From Paracoccus methylarcula (GTDB lineage Bacteria; Pseudomonadota; Alphaproteobacteria; Rhodobacterales; Rhodobacteraceae), in contig NZ_PXNQ02000003.1 of assembly GCF_003007735.2 (NCBI RefSeq), positions 186,001 through 250,000 of the forward strand: a stretch of DNA of 64,000 nt, given 5' to 3'. Both the position numbers and the translations under genes were made by a program. Shown here in pieces: positions 37,588 through 46,110 of the stretch (the stretch's first letter is position 1; each line of letters begins with the position of its first letter). The notes beneath the pieces were generated by a model that saw nothing but the letters and a program-made list of their open reading frames with translations, did not search any database and was not told where the DNA came from.

Positions 37588-40520
37588 CCCGGCTTTCCGG
37601 CGGATTGATCGACCGTTCGCGCAGCCTGTCCTTTACCTTTGACGGACGGACATTTTCCGGCCATCCGGGCGACACGCTCGCTTCGGCGCTCTTGGCCAAT
37701 AATGTGCGGCTGATGGGGCGCAGCTTCAAGTATCACCGCCCACGGGGACTGATCGCGGCCGGGTCCGAAGAGCCCAACGCACTGGTCGAACTGCGCAGCG
37801 GCGCGCGGCTGGAGCCCAATACCCGCGCCACAGTGGCCGAGCTGTATGACGGGCTGAGCGCCCGGAGCCAGAACCGCATCGGCTCGCTCAGCTTCGACCT
37901 GTTGGCGATGAACGATCTTCTGTCGCCCTTCTTCGCGGCGGGGTTCTATTACAAGACCTTCATGTGGCCCCGCGCCTTCTGGGAAAAGCTGTATGAGCCC
38001 GCGATCCGCCGGGCGGCGGGGTTGGGCAGCCTGTCCATGCAGGCAGATCCGGATGCCTATGACAAGGGCTTCCTGCATTGCGACCTGCTGGTGATCGGCG
38101 GCGGCGCGGCAGGTCTTGCGGCAGCGCTGACAGCGGCGCGCTCGGGTGCACAGGTGATCCTGGCAGACGAGGATTTCCGCCTTGGGGGCCGGTTGCTGGC
38201 CGAGACGCATCTGCTGGGTGATGAACCCGCCACCGAATGGGTGGCCGGGGTTGAAGAGGAACTTGCCAGCCTGCCCAACCTGCGCATCATGCGCCGCACC
38301 ACCGTCTTCGGGGCCTTCGATCACGGCATCTATGGCGCGGTCGAGCGGGTCGCGGATCACCTGCCCGAGCCGGGCGGCAAGCCGCGTCAAACATTGTGGC
38401 GGATCACGGCGAAACGCGCGGTTCTGGCGGCAGGCGCCATCGAGCGGCATATTCCCTTCGCCAATAATGACCGCCCGGGCATCATGCTGGCGGGCGCCAT
38501 GCGCGCCTTTGCCAATCGTTGGGCTGTCAGCCCCGCCGAGCGGGTGGCTATCTTTACCAATAACGACGATGGCCATCGCACTGCCATCGATCTTGCCGCC
38601 AAGGGGATCGAGATCGCGGGTGTTATCGACAGCCGCACGGATGCAAAGGCCCTGGGCGACTACCCGATCTTTGCCGGAGGCTTGGTCAGCAATGCCAAGG
38701 GCCGTCTCGGCCTGACCAAGATCGAGGTCAGGCAAAACGGGCGCAGCCAGTGGATCGATTGCGGCGCGCTCGGGATTTCGGGGGGGTGGAACCCGAACCT
38801 GCACCTGGCCTCGCATCACCGTGGCCGACCGGTCTGGGACGAGACGCTGCAAAGCTTTGTTCCGGCCAAGGACGGACCGCCGGGTCTGATCGCCGCAGGG
38901 GCCGCCAATGGTCAGGGGAGCACAGCCGCCGCCTTGCGTTCCGGCGCGGAAGCTGCGGCCCAAGCGCTTGCCGAACTGGACCTCAAGGCCATGATGCCCG
39001 AATTGCCGCAGGCCGAGGACGCGGTATCGAAGCCGCAAGCGCTCTGGCATGTGCCCGGCAAGGGCCGGGCCTGGGTGGATTTCCAGAACGATGTCACGGT
39101 CAAGGACATCAAGCTGGCCCATCAGGAGAACATGCGCCCGGTCGAGCATCTGAAGCGCTGGACGACGCTTGGCATGGCGACCGATCAGGGCAAGACGGCG
39201 AATGTCACCGCGCTGGCCGTCATGTCGGAACTGACCGGCAAATCAATCCCCGAGACCGGCACCACGATCTTCCGCCCGCCCTATACAGGCGTATCGTTGT
39301 CGGTCCTGGGCGGCGGCAACACGGCCGAGCATTTCCGCCCCCGCCGCCTGACACCGACCCATCACTGGGCCAAATCGCAGGGCGCGGTATTCGTCGAGGT
39401 CGGACCGTGGATGCGGGCGCAGTATTTCCCCCGCCCCGGCGAGACGCATTGGCGCGAAACGGTCGACCGCGAGGTTCTGGCCACCCGCAAGGGCGTTGGC
39501 ATCTGCGACGTGACCACGCTTGGCAAGGTCGATGTGCAGGGCGCGGATGCCGGGGAGTTCCTGAACCGGCTTTACTGCAACGGCATGAAGACGCTGAAGG
39601 TCGGGATGGTCCGCTATGGCCTGATGCTGCGCGAGGACGGTATCGCTTGGGATGACGGCACCTGCGCGCGGCTGGCCGAGGATCATTACGTCGTCACTAC
39701 CACGACGGCGCAGGCCGGGCCCGTCTATCGCCACATGGAATTCGCCCGGCAATGCCTGTGGCCGGACATGGATGTGCAACTGATCTCGACCACGGATGCC
39801 TGGGCGCAGATCGCGGTCGCCGGTCCGAATGCGCGGCGGCTGCTGGAGCGGATCGTGGACGAGGGTTTCAATATCTCGAACGAGGCCTTCCCCTTCATGG
39901 CCTGCGCCAGCCTGACGATCTGCGGCGGGCTCAGGGCCCGGCTGTTCCGGATCTCGTTTTCGGGCGAACTGGCCTATGAGGTCGCGGTGCCGGCGCGATT
40001 TGGCCATGCGCTGATGCAACGGCTGGTCAAGACGGGAAAGGATCTGGGCGCGACCCCCTACGGAACCGAGGCGCTCGGCGTCATGCGGATCGAAAAGGGT
40101 CATGCCGCCGGTAACGAGCTGAACGGTCAGACCAGTCCGCAGATGCTGGGCATGGGCCGGATGGTCTCGACCAAGAAGGACAGTATCGGCGCGGTGATGT
40201 CCCGGCGCGAGGGGTTGGCCGCCGAAACGCGGCGGCTGGTCGGGTTGCAGCCAGTCGATCCAGCACAGCCGGTGGTTGCAGGGGCGCATCTGTTCACCGA
40301 GGGCGCGGCGCAGAGCATGGCCACCGATCAGGGTTGGATCAGCTCTGCCGGTTACTCGCCTCATATCGGCGCGCATATCGGGCTGGGGTTCCTGGCCCAT
40401 GGCGACGAGCGCATCGGAGAAGTCATTACCGCCGCCAATCCGCTCGACGGGCAGCAGGTCGCATTGCGCGTCGTCTCGGCCCATTTTGTCGATCCAGATG
40501 GAGGACGCCTGCGTGACTGA
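37584..40520 (+). CDS. soxA: Sarcosine oxidase subunit alpha
   Basis: Large subunit of 978 residues. Order: an N-terminal 2Fe-2S-like fold without cluster (about 15-100), an NAD/FAD dinucleotide domain with V-I-G-G-G-A-A-G-L-A near residue 173, and a C-terminal GcvT/aminomethyltransferase-like domain (about 590-970) that binds tetrahydrofolate and takes the released C1 unit as methylene-THF. The frame is intact over the whole length, and the gene overlaps both soxD (4 nt) and soxG (8 nt). Confidence 0.95.
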   Translation: MTRLSGGLIDRSRSLSFTFDGRTFSGHPGDTLASALLANNVRLMGRSFKYHRPRGLIAAGSEEPNALVELRSGARLEPNTRATVAELYDGLSARSQNRIGSLSFDLLAMNDLLSPFFAAGFYYKTFMWPRAFWEKLYEPAIRRAAGLGSLSMQADPDAYDKGFLHCDLLVIGGGAAGLAAALTAARSGAQVILADEDFRLGGRLLAETHLLGDEPATEWVAGVEEELASLPNLRIMRRTTVFGAFDHGIYGAVERVADHLPEPGGKPRQTLWRITAKRAVLAAGAIERHIPFANNDRPGIMLAGAMRAFANRWAVSPAERVAIFTNNDDGHRTAIDLAAKGIEIAGVIDSRTDAKALGDYPIFAGGLVSNAKGRLGLTKIEVRQNGRSQWIDCGALGISGGWNPNLHLASHHRGRPVWDETLQSFVPAKDGPPGLIAAGAANGQGSTAAALRSGAEAAAQALAELDLKAMMPELPQAEDAVSKPQALWHVPGKGRAWVDFQNDVTVKDIKLAHQENMRPVEHLKRWTTLGMATDQGKTANVTALAVMSELTGKSIPETGTTIFRPPYTGVSLSVLGGGNTAEHFRPRRLTPTHHWAKSQGAVFVEVGPWMRAQYFPRPGETHWRETVDREVLATRKGVGICDVTTLGKVDVQGADAGEFLNRLYCNGMKTLKVGMVRYGLMLREDGIAWDDGTCARLAEDHYVVTTTTAQAGPVYRHMEFARQCLWPDMDVQLISTTDAWAQIAVAGPNARRLLERIVDEGFNISNEAFPFMACASLTICGGLRARLFRISFSGELAYEVAVPARFGHALMQRLVKTGKDLGATPYGTEALGVMRIEKGHAAGNELNGQTSPQMLGMGRMVSTKKDSIGAVMSRREGLAAETRRLVGLQPVDPAQPVVAGAHLFTEGAAQSMATDQGWISSAGYSPHIGAHIGLGFLAHGDERIGEVITAANPLDGQQVALRVVSAHFVDPDGGRLRD

Positions 40521-41067
40521 CCTGACACCGATCACCGCTCTTGGCGCGGACAAGCCCGCCAAGCAACAGTTTGGTCCGTTGCGGATTTCCGAGAATCCCG
40601 CGGCGGCGCTTGCCTCGCTGGCCTTGCGCCGGGGGGCATCGCGGCCCATGCCGATGGGGTTGGAACTGCCCGGTCCGGGCAAATGGGCTGCGGGGCATGG
40701 GGTGGCCGCCTTCTGGACCGGCCCCGATCAATGGATGATCGAGGCGGAAAACCGCGCCATCGAGGATTTCGCAGCCGATCTCACGGCCCATGCGGCGGGC
40801 TGTTCGATCACCGAGCAGACCGATGGCTGGACCGTTTTCGAAATCGTATCAGAGAGCGGCGACGCTCCGATCCGGGCGATGATGGAGAAGCTCGTCAATC
40901 TGGATGTGGCCGCCTTCGGCCCCGGCAGCGCCACCCGCACCGGGCTGCATCACATGAGCGTCTTTCTCATCCGCCGCAGCGGAGACAGGCTTGCCATCAT
41001 GACCATGCGCAGCACCGCAAGCGAACTCTGGCACGTGCTGGAAGAAACGGCGAAGGGACTGGGCTGA
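40513..41067 (+). CDS. soxG: Sarcosine oxidase subunit gamma
   Basis: Fourth subunit, 184 residues, folded like part of GcvT. GTG at 40513 is preferred: GGAGG at 40500-40504 stands 8 nt before it. The in-frame ATG at 40498 overlaps that site. Typical features are P-N/P-M-G-L-E-L-P-G-P-G and W-T-G-P-D-Q-W-M-I. It closes the soxBDAG operon and is followed by a strong hairpin. Confidence 0.9.
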   Translation: MTDLTPITALGADKPAKQQFGPLRISENPAAALASLALRRGASRPMPMGLELPGPGKWAAGHGVAAFWTGPDQWMIEAENRAIEDFAADLTAHAAGCSITEQTDGWTVFEIVSESGDAPIRAMMEKLVNLDVAAFGPGSATRTGLHHMSVFLIRRSGDRLAIMTMRSTASELWHVLEETAKGLG

Positions 41068-41234
41068 AGCCGTATTCGGGCAGATTGGCCTGCTATTCGC
41101 GATATCCTCGCAGCAGCGCCCCTGACCGGCGCGCATATCGTTGCAGGTTCTGTTCGGACCCGTCGTCCCCCGGGGACTTGGGTTCGCGCAGTCATATCGC
41201 CAATGCCCGAGTCCCGGCAGAGATCGCCAAAAAC

Positions 41235-41275
41235 ATGAATAGCGCTGGCCGCGAAACGGGGCCAGCGCTATTCAT
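41235..41275. terminator. Bidirectional terminator between soxG and hcp
   Basis: A perfect 16-bp inverted repeat, 41235-41250 (ATGAATAGCGCTGGCC) with 41260-41275, around a 9-nt loop. It lies between the convergent soxG and hcp genes; AT-rich arm ends give a U-tract-like tail in both directions. Confidence 0.8.
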
Positions 41276-41301
41276 GCCGCATGGTTCAAGAAGCGCGCGT
41301 T

Positions 41302-41802
41302 TTACGCGACGCCCCATTCCTTGTTCTCGGCGATATCCCAGCCAGCCGTGGATTCGGCACCGGCCGCGCCGGATTCTTCCTGCAGGGTGTAAAGCACCTC
41401 GAACTTGCGGAAGTTCAGCGTCACGGTTTCCTGGATACGGTCCAGGCCGTCTTTCGCACCGCCGGTGTTGTAGCTGGTGATCATGAGATTTTCCAGCTTG
41501 ATCCGGAAATACTCGATCGGAGCCGCACCGCCCGATTTGCGGACGATCAATTCGCCGCTTTCGATATGTTCGCCCGAGGTGGAGCGCTTGATCAGGTCCG
41601 AGGTGGCCAGGTCGACATATTTGGTCAGCGTGATGTCCTGGACATTGACCTTGCCGCCACCGCCGCCCGAGCCGATATGCGTGGTGCCGGATTGGGTCAG
41701 GCCCCAGTTCCAGGCCAGCACGTCAATTTCGTCGCGATGCGTTTCGTCCTGCGATTCGCCACGGATATTGTTCGAGAGTTTCAGGAAAATATCGACAGCC
41801 AT
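41302..41802 (-). CDS. hcp: Hcp family type VI secretion protein (orphan)
   Basis: Tube protein of the type VI secretion system, 166 residues, which stacks as hexameric rings. The start M-A-V-D-I-F-L-K-L at 41802 with AGAGGA upstream matches the family N terminus. Other family blocks are I-D-V-L-A-W-N-W-G, D-I-T-L-T-K-Y-V-D and a mid-protein K-L-E-N-L-M-I-T-S-Y. No other T6SS core gene lies nearby, so it is an orphan copy, often linked to a cargo effector in other bacteria. Confidence 0.9.
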   Translation of the reverse strand: MAVDIFLKLSNNIRGESQDETHRDEIDVLAWNWGLTQSGTTHIGSGGGGGKVNVQDITLTKYVDLATSDLIKRSTSGEHIESGELIVRKSGGAAPIEYFRIKLENLMITSYNTGGAKDGLDRIQETVTLNFRKFEVLYTLQEESGAAGAESTAGWDIAENKEWGVA

Positions 41803-42041
41803 TAAATTAATCCTCTGTTGCAATGCCGAGTAAAAACTATTGTTCCTATAATCAAAATCCGCGCTTTTCTCCAGTCTGACCTAACGTCAACCTTGCTCGA
41901 ATATGGCAAGAAAAAGCGGTCTGGGCATGGCTGTAGTTCCAGTGGCCTGTTCGCGTATCGGTTCGATACCCGATCGCGGCAGACGGTCCCGATATCGACA
42001 AGCCAGGCAGCACGGCACGGCCGAGACCGGCAACTCGGGCC

Positions 42042-42572
42042 TCAGGCTTCCTCCTCCATCGCCGTTGCCCCATCGGCGCCGCCATTGCGCAGCTTGTCCA
42101 GAATCCGCTGTTGATCGGCCATCCGGCCCGTTGTCTCGCGGCAGGCCGGATCGGCGGCATTCAGAGGCCGGGCCGCCCGTTCCTCCAGCGAGGCAAGCGC
42201 CTCCATCGCCGACACGGCCTGTGCCTTGCGGGCGGCGATAAATCCAAGCGGCCGGTTTTGCTGCAGGAACATCTCCAGCCAGGCGCCGTGATATTCCTGT
42301 TCGAGACCAATCACGGATCGCCCGGGATCAAGCGCATATACCGCGATCGGACCATCCGGTCCCGGCGCCCGTGACCGGTTTCCCGCCGCTGGCACCATGA
42401 CATTCGCGATCTCGTAGCGCCCGAGCAACCAGCGCATGACCAGATCCGGCGCGGCGTGCAGGGCGCTGGGCAGATCCTCCGCCCGTCCCGAGCGAAACGC
42501 GGGAAGAAGTGCGGTATCGAGGCAGCGCCACTGGCCGGCCGCCCCGGAATGGAATGTCAGCAGGAATCGCAT
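42042..42572 (-). CDS. Hypothetical protein next to hcp
   Basis: Open frame of 176 residues on the hcp strand, 239 nt upstream of hcp. No signal peptide, no membrane segment and no recognised family. The composition (Ala, Arg, Leu with a central E-Q-E-Y-H-G-A-W-L-E-M-F-L-Q-Q) is plausible for a soluble helical protein. The C terminus is acidic. The start at 42572 lacks a strong ribosome site. A link to Hcp-dependent export is possible from position alone. Confidence 0.5.
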   Translation of the reverse strand: MRFLLTFHSGAAGQWRCLDTALLPAFRSGRAEDLPSALHAAPDLVMRWLLGRYEIANVMVPAAGNRSRAPGPDGPIAVYALDPGRSVIGLEQEYHGAWLEMFLQQNRPLGFIAARKAQAVSAMEALASLEERAARPLNAADPACRETTGRMADQQRILDKLRNGGADGATAMEEEA

Positions 42573-42834
42573 CGCAGCATGCCCGATTATTCTGTTGTCG
42601 CTGCCGGTGGGTTACGGAAATGACCTAGGCATGGATGTCCCGACCTGCAAGGGATAATGTTAGAAATCCGCGATACACGCATGATTATTCGCGTTTTTCG
42701 GGCATCATACCGGCAGTGGTCGATGTAACGCTTCTCGACGGGATGACGATGGCGCAGGTGAGCGGGGCATCGTCTTTCCGGCGGATCTGCCCGGTCATGG
42801 GATCATCTGCCGCGCCGCGCGCATGGCTGCCGGA

Positions 42835-43059
42835 CTATCCCGCTTGGGCAGATCGATACAGCTTCCATTCATCGACCACGCGGCCATCGGGAAGATGGCA
42901 GTATCCGACCGTACCCCGCTCTTCGTCGCGAAGCTCCACAACTCCGCGCTGGTTGATGCAATGAAGCGATGCGGGATTGGGCATGCCGATTGCCGTGGGT
43001 TCCTGTTTGCATGCCGCCAGAAGCAGGCATGCCGCAACCATTGTCGTCCGTATCATCAT
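42835..43059 (-). CDS. DUF333-type small lipoprotein
   Basis: About 74 residues. The signal ends in the lipobox L-L-A-A-C, and the mature part has the DUF333 pattern N-P-A-S-L-H-C, then G-Y-C-H-L-P-D-G and D-E-W. GGAAG stands 5 nt before the ATG at 43059. Upstream in-frame ATGs at 43071 and 43104 lack a site. The family is sometimes called hemolysin-like, without demonstrated function. It follows the tiny lipoprotein gene at 43147-43281. Confidence 0.75.
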   Translation of the reverse strand: MMIRTTMVAACLLLAACKQEPTAIGMPNPASLHCINQRGVVELRDEERGTVGYCHLPDGRVVDEWKLYRSAQAG

Positions 43060-43146
43060 CACATCTTCCATTCGCTTCGGGCACACCCTTTGCCGATCAG
43101 GCATGGGCTGCGCCGGTCCGGTCAGCCAGCCGTCCTTCGACCGAGG

Positions 43147-43281
43147 CTATCCGCATTGCTGCACCTTGGTCACGGGATCAGGCGGCTGGCATTCGGTAAC
43201 GGGGGGCGGCAGATCATCACCGGGATCAACACATCCGACAAGCGTCAGGCATATGGCGAGCGTAAAGGCTGTCTTGAGCAT
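43147..43281 (-). CDS. Tiny hypothetical lipoprotein (44 residues)
   Basis: A short frame from ATG 43281 to TAG 43147. The N terminus has a basic start, a hydrophobic core and the lipobox L-V-G-C; the mature part is 27 residues, acidic and proline-rich with two further Cys. It is followed on the same strand by the DUF333 lipoprotein gene. It could also be a truncated longer protein, since the region has nearby indel errors elsewhere. Confidence 0.5.
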   Translation of the reverse strand: MLKTAFTLAICLTLVGCVDPGDDLPPPVTECQPPDPVTKVQQCG

Positions 43282-43403
43282 TTTCGATCCCGGTAGGTTT
43301 TGCCAATCCGCCTGACATATCCGCAGATCGCAATGGAATCCACGGCCATGGCGGCCCTGCCCCGCAAAGACGACGAAAGGCCGGACGTGCCATAGGGACG
43401 GGG

Positions 43404-44525
43404 TCAGTTCAGTTGCTCTTTCAACAATACGCGAACCGACTTGTCGAAGCTGCTCTGGTCATCCGCATCCGCGCCTTGCTCTGCGATGAACGTATCGCGC
43501 TTGTCGACAAGACCGGCCAGTTCGGTTTCCAGTTCCCGGCGCTCCTCGAGCTTCTGCTGAAGATGGGCCGCCCGTTCCTCGGTGCTCATGCCGCGCAGCG
43601 CGGGGGGCAGTTCCGCCTCCGCCACTCCGTCCAGCGTGATACTGCCATTGTCGATAGCGGCAACCAGATCGCCCCCGCCCGTCACGACCTCGCGCCCGGT
43701 CTTCTTGGCATAAAAGCTCGAATTGTCTGCCCGGACCGAAGCGGGTGCCTCGGCACGTTCGGCGATCTTGTCCTCCAGCTCCGATTGCTTGGCCGAGGAA
43801 CCGTAGGGGACCACCGTCGCGTCGATACGAAGCTGGATCTGGTTGATCTGGTCGTCATAGGGGGTCTGGATCTGCACGACCTGGCCGCCATCCTGCGGGA
43901 TCGGATGATATCGCCCGCCGCCCAACCGGGCCATCTCCTGCCAGTATTCCCGGGTTTCGGGATCGCTTCCCGCCTGGATCGTGTTGACGATGATGCCCTT
44001 GTCGCGCGCGGCGGCGATCACCTCGGCATAGCGGGGCGCGTTGGCGTAATCCATATGCGGAGGCGCATCACCGACAAGGAAGATGATGCGGCGGACGTGA
44101 TCGCCCTCGGCCCAGTCCTGGCCGCGCACGGCGGCGTCGAGCGCCTCGTTCACGGATTCCGGGGTATCGCCCCCGCCGTCTGCGTTGAAACGGCGAAGCT
44201 TCGAATAGAGCCCCTGCACATCGCGCGTCAGGGGATGGGGCTTGACGACATATTCGTCGCCCCGGTCGCGATATCCGATCAGGGCCATGCTGATATCAGC
44301 ATCGGGATTCACATCGAGGATCGTGTTGGCGATCGACCAGATCTTCTGTTTCGCCCCCTCGATCAGATCCGCCATGGAGCCGGTCGTGTCCAGCACGAAG
44401 GCGACCTGCACCTGCTGCGATCCGGTTTGCTCCGTTGCGGACTGATCCTGCTGCGCCAGCGCGCCGGCAGGAGCGAGCACAAGTGTTGACAGGGCGAATA
44501 CGGTATTCCGGATGATCTGGCGCAT
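43404..44525 (-). CDS. Secreted VWA-domain protein
   Basis: 373 residues. ATG 44525 follows GGAGGA by 6 nt. A Sec signal ends at A-G-A-L-A-Q. A von Willebrand A domain follows (about 40-235) with the metal-ion site D-T-T-G-S-M near residue 49, then I-I-F-L-V-G-D-A-P-P. The C-terminal third is helical and charged, with no recognised domain. Probable periplasmic or secreted. The role is unknown; related stand-alone VWA proteins take part in envelope assembly. Confidence 0.82.
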   Translation of the reverse strand: MRQIIRNTVFALSTLVLAPAGALAQQDQSATEQTGSQQVQVAFVLDTTGSMADLIEGAKQKIWSIANTILDVNPDADISMALIGYRDRGDEYVVKPHPLTRDVQGLYSKLRRFNADGGGDTPESVNEALDAAVRGQDWAEGDHVRRIIFLVGDAPPHMDYANAPRYAEVIAAARDKGIIVNTIQAGSDPETREYWQEMARLGGGRYHPIPQDGGQVVQIQTPYDDQINQIQLRIDATVVPYGSSAKQSELEDKIAERAEAPASVRADNSSFYAKKTGREVVTGGGDLVAAIDNGSITLDGVAEAELPPALRGMSTEERAAHLQQKLEERRELETELAGLVDKRDTFIAEQGADADDQSSFDKSVRVLLKEQLN

Positions 44526-44789
44526 AATTTCCTCCGTTTCAAATGCGTTCATGATGCCATGCCTGATCCGTCCATGAAAGCGATGGTTCGGATCATCGGA
44601 AGACAAACTCTTGAAAAGATTGTGATCGTGATGGTTAATGGGTGGAAGTCACGTTTCTGCTGCCCCGCCTGAACCAGGAGCCGTCACGAATATGACTGCA
44701 GCCATTCCGGCCCCGCCCTGCGACCGTCACGAGCAGGGACGCCGCCCAACCGGCGCGACGATGTCGCGTTTCAATCGAGGGAAGCGACC

Positions 44790-45153
44790 ATGCGCCTTAT
44801 GACGATGTCCGCCCTTCTTCTCATGGCCTCGCCTGCCGTGGCTATGTCTCGGGCGAGGGACATGTCTATGACGGCCTATGCAACGACAACGGGATCATCC
44901 TGGAATCCCGGAACCCGGTCACGCGTTTCATCGGTCAGGGCGCGGCAACCAGGCATCTGACCGGCAAGGAAACCATCTATCTCGGAAAAAGCTGCGACGC
45001 TTATTCAGAAGCTTCGGCGAGGGGGAATGGGGCTGGGCGAATGGCGGTTTTCTCATCAATCTGTCCGGCCACAGCATCGGGTTTCCCCGGCAGGAACCGT
45101 ATTGCCCCGAGAATGGCCCGCAACCGGATTTCTTGGGTTGTCCGCTGCAATGA
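44790..45153 (+). CDS. Small secreted cysteine-containing protein (two frameshifts in this sequence)
   Basis: Read across two single-base losses, a coherent protein of about 121 residues emerges. It starts at ATG 44790 with a Sec signal ending A-S-P-A-V-A. The first shift at about 44839-44844 leads to G-H-V-Y-D-G-L-C-N-D-N-G. The second at about 45012-45015 (GCTTCGG for GCTTTCGG) leads to F-G-E-G-E-W-G-W-A-N-G-G and the end D-F-L-G-C-P-L-Q. About four Cys in the mature part suggest a disulfide-bonded periplasmic protein. No family recognised. The three frames 0, 2, 1 follow the order expected for successive deletions. Confidence 0.6.
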
Positions 45154-45259
45154 GTCGATGGACAGTCCCGGTTCGCAAACCGGGTGCCGAGAGAGATGCC
45201 GTCTCGTCCTCGGAGCGGCACCGGCCTTCGCCCTGCCATCCCTATCCCGGTGAACCCAC

Positions 45260-46093
45260 TCAATACCGGATCGTCGCCAGTTGGCGCAGTTCCTCTGCCG
45301 TTGTCGTCGGATAGCCGAAGAACTCCAGATATGCGGGAATTTGTTCGAACAGCATGTCGGTGCCGATCTGGACCCGGCAACCCCTGCCCCTCGCGGCGGC
45401 CAGGAAAGCGGTTTCCTCGCGCTTCATGACCACCTCGCCGACGAAACTGCCCGGATCGAGACGCGTCACGTCCAGGGGCATCGGATCGCCTTCCTGCATC
45501 CCCATCGGGGTGGCGTTCACGACAATCTCCCGCCCCGCGGGATCGTTGACGCCTGTCGTGACCTCGATTTCCGGATAGGCCTTGCGCAGGCTGGAGGCCA
45601 GCCGTTCGGCCGAGGCGGGGTTGATGTCGTACAGGTCCAACCGTGCCGCCCCTGCCCCGGCCAGCGACGCCGCAATGGCCGAACCGACACCGCCCGTTCC
45701 GACCACGAGTACCGACGCCCCCGCCACCTCGCATCCCTTGCGAATGGCACCGCGAACGAAACCCTCGCCGTCGAACATGTCACCGATCAACCGCCCGTCG
45801 GGATCGCGACGAACGGCATTGCAGGCACCGCAGATGCGGACGGCGGTGCTGGCCTCGTCAAGCAGATCGACGGTCGCGACCTTGTGCGGCATGGTGACAA
45901 GCGCACCCGCGAAATTGCGCAGCCTTGCAACCAGGGGCAGGAAGCCCGCGAAATCCGCGGTTTCGCACCCCATCGGCACCACCACCGTGTCGATGCCCAT
46001 CGCCTCGAACCATGGATTGTAGATCATCGGCGCCTTGAAGCTTTCGGTCGGCACACCGATATGGGCGATCACCCGAGTATGGCCGGAAATCAT
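45260..46093 (-). CDS. Shikimate dehydrogenase-like NAD(P) oxidoreductase
   Basis: 277 residues of the AroE/YdiB family. The catalytic Lys is in T-M-P-H-K and the Asp in M-F-D-G-E-G-F; the Rossmann motif is V-V-G-T-G-G-V-G-S-A. The family motif S-x-S that contacts the substrate carboxylate is replaced near the N terminus by T-E-S-F-K-A-P. It is 17 nt downstream of quiC in the tct-quiC operon, so a catabolic direction (shikimate or a relative to 3-dehydroshikimate) is more likely than chorismate synthesis. Confidence 0.82.
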   Translation of the reverse strand: MISGHTRVIAHIGVPTESFKAPMIYNPWFEAMGIDTVVVPMGCETADFAGFLPLVARLRNFAGALVTMPHKVATVDLLDEASTAVRICGACNAVRRDPDGRLIGDMFDGEGFVRGAIRKGCEVAGASVLVVGTGGVGSAIAASLAGAGAARLDLYDINPASAERLASSLRKAYPEIEVTTGVNDPAGREIVVNATPMGMQEGDPMPLDVTRLDPGSFVGEVVMKREETAFLAAARGRGCRVQIGTDMLFEQIPAYLEFFGYPTTTAEELRQLATIRY

Positions 46094-46110
46094 CGGTTCA
46101 TCCTTGCAAA

